Below, piece by piece: positions 1-6,521 of a DNA stretch of 9,332 nt. The DNA is taken from NCBI GenBank assembly GCA_016207985.1, contig JACQYX010000036.1:1869-11200 (forward strand). Reading direction: 5' to 3'. Source of the DNA: Ignavibacteriales bacterium (lineage in GTDB: Bacteria; Bacteroidota; Ignavibacteria; UBA10030; SZUA-254). Position numbers and translations under genes: made by a program. Numbering within the stretch: position 1 is the first letter of the stretch; the number at the start of each line of letters is the position of its first letter. The notes beneath the pieces were generated by a model. It saw only the letters and a program-made list of their open reading frames with translations. It made no database searches and was not told the DNA's origin.

Positions 1-16
1 GAACTTTATAACTTGT

Positions 17-1528
17 CTACCTTACAAACAAATCCCCTACCTGTACGATCTTCACGTTGTCTGTTGACACCTTCAATGGGAAGACATTTATTTCTTTATC
101 TTCTTCAAGCACAGATTCCGGTTTCGGAGTCTTGTACGTGATCGAGCTTGGTGCATCATTTACGAGTGCATCCTTGAACGATTGTGCATCCTTTGTTATA
201 ACTGCGATCTTCATGTTTTTAAACTGCCAGTGTTTCTTGATGGCAGCATTCACATCTTCTAACTTTATTTCATTCATCATCTTGCGGTACATTTCAAGAT
301 GGCTCCCGCGAATGTTATAAAACTTATCATCGATTGCATAGCCGAGACGCTCCATCGTTGTCGGTGCGAAGTGAAGAATGTAGTTCCTTAAGAATTTTTT
401 TGTAAGGTTAAACTGATCTTCGGTTAACCCGTTCTCAACGAGTTTTTTAAACTCACGCAGTGCGGCGCGCAACGCGAAGTGGCGTGTCTCGTTCGGGACA
501 GGGCGAAGCCAGATTTCAAATATTTGATGTCTACGGCATACATTCTGAGGGGGAAGCTGATATCTTCCACCGTTTGGGAAATTTTCGATGTATGCATAAT
601 CACCGTAATTCAATCCACGCACTTCACGTATCACCTGATACAAATGACTGCTCGAATTACGGTGCTCGCCTAACCACGAGGTTGCAATTGCCAATGCGTA
701 CCAGTCTTTCGTCCCTCGTTGCACGTTAATCGGAAAACCCATGCTGATTGCTGTTGCAGGTGCATCTTTTTCAACAATGGTTACATCAAAACCGTCAATC
801 GGATTTGCTTTTGGTTTTTGGATTGCTCTCGGCACACCTCCGGGAAGTTTAGCTAAATCGATTTTCAGATTGTCGATTAAGGTCATATCGTACCCGCCGC
901 CCAAGCCGATTACGAGGTTATCTTTTGTATAATATTTCTTGTAGAATTCACGTATGTCGTCGAGGGTGATGCTCTTGACTGCTTCAATGGTCCCGGCAGT
1001 TATGTGTCCGTAAGGTGTAGCTTCAAAGATATCGTTGTAAAGAATAGCTTTTCCTAACTCTTCATCGCTTGCATAGCGAAGTGTGTTCTCAAGAAAATTG
1101 AGAACTTGGCTCTTAATTCTATCTAAATCGTCTTGCTTGAATGCCGGCTGCAAGATTGCATCCATGAAGAGCGGATAGTAATCGTTAAGGTTGTCTTTGT
1201 GTGTCCGACCGGTTATCACGGTCATCTCCACATTAACTGGTGCTGAGTACCCTGCAGCAAGTGGATAGAGCTTATTGAGGATTTGCTCGTAGCTGTTTTT
1301 CTGTGTCGATGCATCGGTTAACATCTGAGCGGTGATATTTGCAAGTCCTTCTTTTCCTGCCGGATCGTTCTGAGATCCAACTTTGAACCAAATGCGGAAC
1401 GAAACGGTCGGATCATTCTTGATCGGAAGAAGAACCAGATTTTTATTGGATATTCTCTGTTCAGCAGTTGTCATTGTTGTCATCATCAATAAGAGTGTGC
1501 ATAGGATTGCAGAAATTGTCGTTTTCAT
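17..1528 (-). CDS. Exported M16 peptidase-like subunit, zinc motif lost (R/Y-type partner)
   Basis: 503-residue protein of the M16 (pitrilysin/insulinase) family. It starts with a Sec-type signal peptide (hydrophobic to about residue 18, probable cut after TTA, residues 20-22), so it should act in the periplasm. At the place where active M16 enzymes have HxxEH, this protein reads N64-I-T-A-Q68, so no zinc can be held there. The C-terminal half keeps REVRGLNY (R301 and Y308), matching the R/Y pair that non-catalytic M16B partners use to help bind substrate. The inference is that it is the non-catalytic half of a heterodimer with the gene just upstream. The start is well fixed: ATG overlaps the upstream stop as TAATG, with AGGAG about 8 bases before it, so translation is probably coupled. 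The frame is intact from start to the TAG stop. It could be a stand-alone peptidase-like protein, but the pairing is the simpler reading. Confidence 0.9.
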   Translation of the reverse strand: MKTTISAILCTLLLMMTTMTTAEQRISNKNLVLLPIKNDPTVSFRIWFKVGSQNDPAGKEGLANITAQMLTDASTQKNSYEQILNKLYPLAAGYSAPVNVEMTVITGRTHKDNLNDYYPLFMDAILQPAFKQDDLDRIKSQVLNFLENTLRYASDEELGKAILYNDIFEATPYGHITAGTIEAVKSITLDDIREFYKKYYTKDNLVIGLGGGYDMTLIDNLKIDLAKLPGGVPRAIQKPKANPIDGFDVTIVEKDAPATAISMGFPINVQRGTKDWYALAIATSWLGEHRNSSSHLYQVIREVRGLNYGDYAYIENFPNGGRYQLPPQNVCRRHQIFEIWLRPVPNETRHFALRAALREFKKLVENGLTEDQFNLTKKFLRNYILHFAPTTMERLGYAIDDKFYNIRGSHLEMYRKMMNEIKLEDVNAAIKKHWQFKNMKIAVITKDAQSFKDALVNDAPSSITYKTPKPESVLEEDKEINVFPLKVSTDNVKIVQVGDLFVR

Positions 1529-1883
1529 TATTTGGCTCCTTTCAAAACTACAACTGTTCGTCGCTCTGGAGTAAAATATTTCTTGGCGGCGTTCTGGACG
1601 TCTTGTGCCGTAATCTTCTCAAGCTGACTATACAATTGATCGACGACATCGATGCCGCCGGTTATCGCAGCGAGCCGGGCAAGCCCGCCGGCAACGTGAT
1701 CAGGAGTGTCGAGTCCCATCAGAAAGCCGTACTTGTTTCGGCGCTTCAGGTCGTTCAGTTTTTTCTCTTCAACAGTATTTGATTTGAATTCTTCCAGCGT
1801 TTTATAAACTTCGTCACGCACGTAATCGATATCGTTTTCATTTTTTATCATCGAATATATTTCGAATAACGGGAGATCTCGAT

Positions 1884-2867
<984 letters not shown>

Positions 2868-2949
2868 AAATACGCTCCATATTTTATTGGGGAATTGAGT
2901 CCGAACTTTCTTAAACTTATCACGGTCTTACTGATAGTAATTTAAAGTG

Positions 2950-3666
2950 TCAATCGAATATATGCTCGACTGCCTGGTATTTTGTGTGCATATCTTTAAT
3001 TGCTTTCGTTACAGTCTCCTCGTCATCAACTTCTTTCACAACCTTAACGAGATACCTTACGGCTTTATCGAGTTCATCTCGTTTCGTATTGAATGTTTTT
3101 CCTTTTTCCGCTAAACGCTCCGGTAACTCTGTCTTATTTAGCTCGTCCATCTTTGCCTGAAGCTCTGTAACCGATACTTTTATCTTCTCCTTATTATACT
3201 CGGGCATATAATAGTGATAGAGGGGATAGAGCACTTGATGGAAAGAATCGATTTCCTTCAAGACAGGTCGGATTGTACGGACGAGTTTTTCATATTGTGC
3301 GTGGAGTTTCTCCGCTGCATCGAGGATTTTCTGCGTATCAGTTGTCGCAATTGCTTTCTTATACTCCGCAACGATCTGATTAAGTGACTTCACTCCTTCG
3401 TCCCATCTCTCCTTTTTATCGCGCAGTATACCGGGAAGCTGTGCCTTGTTAACTTTTACGGCATGACTGTCGACTCCCGGAACGAGTTCTTTAAATAATG
3501 CAATATCTTTGTTGGGCCAGGCATCGTGCCAGAGCTTAAAGATAACTTCGTGGAATGCTTTTAGCTCGGGAACTTCCGCTTTAGTTTCGTCATGTGTTTG
3601 CCCAAAGATGTAGCCCTGTAAAATAAATCCTAATAAAATTAACAGGAGAATAGATAATTTCTTCAT
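2950..3666 (-). CDS. Exported two-repeat helical protein with paired histidines, function unknown
   Basis: 238 residues; I do not recognise a named family. It begins with a clear signal peptide (hydrophobic residues 4-21, likely cut between G22 and Q23) and has no cysteine, so it is probably a soluble periplasmic protein. The rest looks almost entirely helical and charged and is an internal duplication with an offset of about 104 residues. F38-H39 matches F142-H143, H47 matches H151, L77-P78 matches L181-P182, and H122-x2-Y125 matches H227-x2-Y230. Each repeat would fit a small helical bundle, and the repeated histidines could bind a metal or haem; that is inference. AGAGGTG lies about 9 bases before the ATG. 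The gene is divergent from the thioredoxin gene and in the same direction as the M16 pair, 82 bases before it, so co-transcription with that pair is possible but not shown. Confidence 0.85.
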   Translation of the reverse strand: MKKLSILLLILLGFILQGYIFGQTHDETKAEVPELKAFHEVIFKLWHDAWPNKDIALFKELVPGVDSHAVKVNKAQLPGILRDKKERWDEGVKSLNQIVAEYKKAIATTDTQKILDAAEKLHAQYEKLVRTIRPVLKEIDSFHQVLYPLYHYYMPEYNKEKIKVSVTELQAKMDELNKTELPERLAEKGKTFNTKRDELDKAVRYLVKVVKEVDDEETVTKAIKDMHTKYQAVEHIFD

Positions 3667-3874
3667 ATTATTTACACCTCTATTTATTTGTATATGGTAG
3701 AATGTTTGTTGGATTAATTAGCAGAACGAAGAAAATTTGCAACTATTGGATAATTTGATAGATGAATATACGAGACTTCACGTTAACATACAAAGTTTAA
3801 ATGATGAATCCTTTTGAAGAATCTCGCATCAAATTAACTGAAATAAGGTTTTATGTGAATTTATAAGTAGAGTT
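3667..3874. other. Divergent intergenic region, 208 bp
   Basis: A/T-rich spacer between the minus-strand two-repeat protein gene and the plus-strand thioredoxin gene. It must hold promoters for both, but I could not fix a convincing -35/-10 or Bacteroidota-type TTTG/TAnnTTTG pair. No hairpin, RNA gene or further reading frame was seen. Confidence 0.5.
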
Positions 3875-4219
3875 ATGAGCAAAAATATTATAACAGCAAC
3901 AGATGATAATTTTCAAAAAGAGGTTATAGAATCTGACCTACCTGTCTTGGTAGATTTCTGGGCGCCGTGGTGCAGACCATGTCGCATGATAGCTCCAACA
4001 GTTGAAGAATTGGCAAACGAGTACGTCGGTAAGCTTAAAGTTGCCAAGCTGAATACAGACGAAAATATGGATTCGGCAATTAACTACGGCATTAGAAGTA
4101 TCCCCACGCTTGGAATCTTTCGAGACGGGAAAATGGTGGATGCCGTTATCGGTGCCGTCCCGAAGAAAGCATTGAAAGCTAAGCTGGATCAATATCTTGT
4201 AAACGTTACCGTGAATTGA
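3875..4219 (+). CDS. trxA: Thioredoxin with a WCRPC active site
   Basis: 114-residue single-domain thioredoxin, the usual length. It would reduce protein disulfides in the cytoplasm (no signal peptide), normally recharged by thioredoxin reductase. The active site is W32-C33-R34-P35-C36, so the usual Gly between the cysteines is replaced by Arg. The buried acid D27 (in VDFWAPW) and the cis-proline P77 (RSIPT) are in place. The C-terminal GAVPKKAL replaces the more common GxxxKxxL form and remains family-like. The start has only a weak ribosome site (AGTAGAG close to the ATG). The gene stands about 100 bp before three small genes, two of which also carry CxxC pairs, so it may serve a dedicated redox partner; that is inference. 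The symbol is by family, since genomes of this kind often have several thioredoxins. Confidence 0.93.
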   Translation: MSKNIITATDDNFQKEVIESDLPVLVDFWAPWCRPCRMIAPTVEELANEYVGKLKVAKLNTDENMDSAINYGIRSIPTLGIFRDGKMVDAVIGAVPKKALKAKLDQYLVNVTVN

Positions 4220-4317
4220 AGGCAAGAAATAATTTGCTCATCATACTTGTTACTCAGGGATGCGGCATCTCCCAAGTCGCACCCCTATAACAGGTTATTA
4301 AAACATGATGAATAGTT
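4220..4317. other. Intergenic segment with two small inverted repeats
   Basis: The 98 bases between the thioredoxin gene and the next small gene hold a possible hairpin: GGG, a bulged A, then TGCG (4257-4264) pairing with CGCACCC (4278-4284) across a 13-base loop. A second small palindrome, ATAAC / AG / GTTAT, lies at 4287-4298. No run of T follows the hairpin, so it is not a typical terminator. The second palindrome lies about 20 bases before the ATG at 4318 and could be a weak operator. Both may also be chance. Confidence 0.3.
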
Positions 4318-4569
4318 ATGATTGAAGAATTAATTACAAATCAACAGAAATTACCATTTGATCAACAAAAACAAGAAGAACTTATAAAAAAATATTGCTC
4401 CGGAGTTGAAGATCGAATTCGTGATGCACACGCTGAAAGCGATGCAATGTCAATTGTTGATAATGTATGTAAGGATTTAGAGAAAGAATGTGAGAGCGAC
4501 GTAGTGCGATCTTTTCTTCAACGATATGTTTCGGATTTGATTAAAAAATACCGGTGGAAAGAAAAATGA
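4318..4569 (+). CDS. Small Cys-containing helical protein, unknown function
   Basis: 83 residues, not recognised. It is strongly charged and predicted by eye to be helical, with no signal peptide or membrane segment, and has three cysteines (C27, C51, C58; the last two seven apart). It looks like a real gene because its TGA stop overlaps the start of the next gene as ATGA and codon use resembles the neighbours. No good Shine-Dalgarno site precedes the ATG. The tight link to a DUF1858-type CxxC protein and an FmdB-type zinc ribbon suggests a role beside them, possibly metal or thiol chemistry, but the sequence alone does not show it. Confidence 0.65.
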   Translation: MIEELITNQQKLPFDQQKQEELIKKYCSGVEDRIRDAHAESDAMSIVDNVCKDLEKECESDVVRSFLQRYVSDLIKKYRWKEK

Positions 4570-4778
4570 TAACAAAATATATTCAGATTGAAGATCTCGT
4601 ACGGGAAGTACCGGGATCCGTTCGCTACCTGATGGAAAAGGGAATCAAGTGTCTCGCTTGCGGTGAACCGATTTGGGGAACGCTTGAAAGTGCAGCTAAG
4701 GCAAAAGGTTTTTCAGAGAATGATATAGACGAATTTGTCAGAGATTTAAATTCTATTACAATGGTTATAAATGCATAA
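4566..4778 (+). CDS. DUF1858-type CxxC redox-disulfide domain protein
   Basis: About 70 residues forming one DUF1858-like domain, the small module often found beside hybrid-cluster proteins or at the N-terminus of iron-sulfur repair proteins. It begins MITKYIQIEDLV, has the family's 'pGSVRYLMEKGIKCLACG' turn with C29 and C32, then the conserved TLESAAKAKGF and a closing helix. The cysteine pair may form a redox disulfide or hold a metal; the family's function is not settled. I chose ATG at 4566 over an in-frame GTG at 4554 (four more residues) because it gives an ATGA overlap with the stop of the preceding gene and matches the usual family start. It is probably translated by coupling with that gene. 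The FmdB-type gene follows 21 bases on. Confidence 0.85.
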   Translation: MITKYIQIEDLVREVPGSVRYLMEKGIKCLACGEPIWGTLESAAKAKGFSENDIDEFVRDLNSITMVINA

Positions 4779-4799
4779 TTATAGGAAAGGATTTCATGA

Positions 4800-5036
4800 A
4801 TGCCAATTTATGATTATAGATGTGCAGACTGTAGTAAAACGTATGATATATTCCACAAGGTAAGAGAGGTGTTTGATGACATCGTTTGTCCATCTTGCGG
4901 TTCAACGAACTATAAAAAACTCATGTCGGTTACACAGGTGTCTATGGGGAGCGACTCTAACTCAAGCTGTGCCGATGGCTCGTGCAGCCCATACGGCGGC
5001 GGTGGCTGTGCCGGCGGTATGTGCGGATTGAATTAG
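4800..5036 (+). CDS. FmdB-family zinc ribbon protein
   Basis: 78 residues. The N-terminus MPIYDYRCADC and the spacing C8-x2-C11 and C30-P-S-C33 mark the FmdB / 'CxxC_CxxC_SSSS' putative regulatory family; the four cysteines should bind one zinc. After the ribbon comes a Gly/Ser-rich tail with four more cysteines (C57, C62, C70, C75), spaced more like a second metal or thiol site than the plain serine tail of many relatives. The family was named from a formamidase cluster and its role remains unclear. A good ribosome site (GGAAAGGA) precedes the ATG; an overlapping ATG at 4796 is out of frame. It is the last gene of the three-gene small cluster. Confidence 0.88.
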   Translation: MPIYDYRCADCSKTYDIFHKVREVFDDIVCPSCGSTNYKKLMSVTQVSMGSDSNSSCADGSCSPYGGGGCAGGMCGLN

Positions 5037-5095
5037 CTTAGAGCGGAGAGAGGGAAAGGAAAAGTAAAACCTGAAGGATGATATTTGATCGATAG

Positions 5096-5199
5096 TCTGA
5101 TGTCAGATTTCAGATGTCAGCAGTCAATATTATTATTTTAGTTATTTCCCCTTAACGGCTCACTACTCACCTACTAACTACTCACCAATTCACCATTCA
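5096..5199. repeat. Degenerate short direct repeats in the xdh upstream spacer
   Basis: The 241-base gap before xdhA holds two kinds of short repeat. GATGTCAG occurs at 5099-5106 and 5113-5120, within an imperfect 14-base unit. ACTACTCACC occurs exactly at 5162-5171 and 5177-5186, in a wider run of TCACC/CTAC words to about 5194. Neither has the unit length or spacing of a CRISPR array. They look like remains of a simple intergenic repeat; no gene is seen here. Confidence 0.5.
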
Positions 5200-5205
5200 G
5201 AAAAC

Positions 5206-5234
5206 TTGAAACTTGCCTGCGAAATTGTTAAACT
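5206..5234 (+). promoter_or_regulatory. Candidate promoter for xdhA-xdhB
   Basis: TTGAAA (5206-5211) and TAAACT (5229-5234) are separated by exactly 17 bases and match the general -35 and -10 consensus at 5/6 and 4/6 positions. The position, about 45 bases before the xdhA ATG, is suitable. If the host uses Bacteroidota-type promoters this match may mean little. The overlap with the palindrome just downstream supports the placement. Confidence 0.4.
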
Positions 5235-5250
5235 AAACAAGGTTGTTTAG
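5233..5250. promoter_or_regulatory. Palindromic candidate operator upstream of xdhA
   Basis: CTAAACAAGGTTGTTTAG is a perfect inverted repeat with 8-base arms around GG. It overlaps the candidate -10 and ends 27 bases before the xdhA start. A second, outer pair, GAAATT (5221-5226) and AATTTC (5252-5257), frames it. Size and TAAAC/GTTTA form resemble sites of TetR-type repressors, but no regulator gene lies in the window, so the class is a guess. Confidence 0.5.
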
Positions 5251-5277
5251 AAATTTCAATTTTATCGACAGGTATTC

Positions 5278-6513
5278 ATGCGTTCTACAATTTCATTCGT
5301 ACTTGACGGCAAGAAATTAGAGCTTGACTTTAAGAATTCGAAGGGGATATCCTCAACATCGACTGTTTTAAATTATCTCCGAAGTCTCCCTACCCACAAA
5401 GGGGTCAAAGAAGGCTGTGCCGAAGGTGACTGCGGTGCTTGTACTATTGTGCTTGGCGAGCTTGATGGTAATGATAAAATAAAATATAAAGCGGTTAATT
5501 CATGTCTTGTCTTCCTGCCAATGCTGCATGGTAAGCAGCTCATCACAGTCGAGAATTTGAAAACTTCCGATGGAAAGCTTCACCCCGTTCAGCAAGCGAT
5601 GGTCGACGAGTACGGTAGTCAGTGCGGTTACTGTACACCCGGAATAATCATGTCGATGTTCGCACTATACAAAAATTATTCGAAACCCACTCGTGAACAA
5701 ATCGATGATGCATTAGCGGGGAATCTTTGTCGCTGTACAGGCTACCGACCGATTGTCGATGCCGCACTGAAATCTTGTGCTTATAATTGTAGAGATCATT
5801 TCACAGAAAACGAGCCGCATATCGTCGGGATGTTTAAATCGATTTCGAAAGAGTCGATTCATATACAAACAGATCAACAAAAATATCTCCAACCTGCAAG
5901 TTTAGGTGAAGCAATATCACTTAAGCATCGATTTCCTGAAGCTCTCATAATCTGCGGGGCAACCGATGCTGCTTTGCGTGTCACCAAAGATCATGAATTA
6001 CTTAAGGAAATCATCGATCTTTCATCCGTCACTGAATTGAAAGAAGTTAAAGGAACGGATACTGCACTTATAATAGGGGCAAGCGTTTCGATGAACGATG
6101 TGCGAAGCTATATTGAGAAATTCTTTCCTGCACTATTTGAAATGTTGAATGTCTTTGCATCGAGTCAAATTCGGAACGTTGCCACCCTCGGTGGCAACCT
6201 CGGAACTGCATCACCAGTCGGTGATACGATTCCGGTTTTGATGGCATACAATGCAAAAGTTATACTCGAAAGTCTTAATGGTAGACGTGAAATCACTCTC
6301 GATAATTACATAACCGGCTATCGGAAAACGGTACGTAAGCCAGATGAATTGATTACCTCTATTATAATACCGAAAGTTTTGAATGGAGCTATCGTTAAAT
6401 CGTACAAAGTATCGAAGCGGAAGGATTTAGACATTTCTAAAGTGCAGAGTTTAGAAGAGTTACAGCGAGAAATTTGTTACTCAAATTCTACACTGAAGTT
6501 AGAGAGAAGGTAA
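5278..6513 (+). CDS. xdhA: Xanthine dehydrogenase iron-sulfur/FAD subunit, C-terminal domain deleted
   Basis: 411 residues; the family is usually about 480. XdhA carries electrons from the molybdenum site of XdhB through two [2Fe-2S] clusters to FAD and then NAD. The first cluster has C47, C52, C55 and C76. The second has C116, C119, C151 and C153 (QCGYC and LCRC), so all eight ligands are present. The FAD domain follows from about residue 203, with ICGATD (225-230) and ATLGGNLGTASP (302-313). The protein is normal up to KDLDIS (ending S387), then turns into 24 unrelated residues. The missing part is the C-terminal FAD-domain segment (CO_deh_flav_C type). The true last 26 residues are still readable in another frame just after the break. 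FAD binding and folding are therefore doubtful. The start has a weak AGG site 7 bases upstream but matches the family N-terminus. The gene is read with xdhB, 4 bases apart. Confidence 0.92.
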   Translation: MRSTISFVLDGKKLELDFKNSKGISSTSTVLNYLRSLPTHKGVKEGCAEGDCGACTIVLGELDGNDKIKYKAVNSCLVFLPMLHGKQLITVENLKTSDGKLHPVQQAMVDEYGSQCGYCTPGIIMSMFALYKNYSKPTREQIDDALAGNLCRCTGYRPIVDAALKSCAYNCRDHFTENEPHIVGMFKSISKESIHIQTDQQKYLQPASLGEAISLKHRFPEALIICGATDAALRVTKDHELLKEIIDLSSVTELKEVKGTDTALIIGASVSMNDVRSYIEKFFPALFEMLNVFASSQIRNVATLGGNLGTASPVGDTIPVLMAYNAKVILESLNGRREITLDNYITGYRKTVRKPDELITSIIIPKVLNGAIVKSYKVSKRKDLDISKVQSLEELQREICYSNSTLKLERR

Positions 6514-6521
6514 GAAAATGA
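6441..6521 (+). pseudogene. Out-of-frame remnant of the original xdhA C-terminus
   Basis: In a frame shifted by two from the current xdhA, the DNA reads SAEFRRVTARNLLLKFY, then TEVREKVRK and stop. This is the standard C-terminal end of XdhA-type subunits (compare the family form S-A-x-Y-R-R...NLLxKF). Its TGA (6519-6521) overlaps the xdhB ATG as ATGA, the expected arrangement for coupled xdhA and xdhB. A TAA sits directly before it in this frame (6438-6440), so the junction with the left part of xdhA falls at about 6438-6441. By comparison with the family from memory, roughly 65-75 residues are missing between the two sides. Confidence 0.85.

Noticed and set aside
460..729. Plus-strand reading frame of 89 codons opposite the first M16 gene
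   Set aside because: It lies wholly antisense to a well-supported coding region, has no family resemblance or ribosome site, and is best explained as a shadow. The same holds for frames at 1468-1782, 6796-7176, 6977-7372 and 7945-8250.
1655..1700. G+C-rich inverted words inside the M16 gene as another inserted palindrome
   Set aside because: The residues coded (VAGGLARLAAITGG) are normal, conserved M16 sequence, so no insertion is needed.
4257..4284. Rho-independent terminator after the thioredoxin gene
   Set aside because: The stem is short and bulged, the loop is 13 bases, and no T run follows.
4554..4778. GTG start for the DUF1858-type gene, adding four residues
   Set aside because: The ATG at 4566 matches the usual family N-terminus (MITK) and gives an ATGA overlap with the preceding gene.
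5096..5199. Short CRISPR-like array
   Set aside because: The repeated words are only 8-10 bases long, two copies each, 14-15 bases apart, with no proper spacers and no cas genes nearby.
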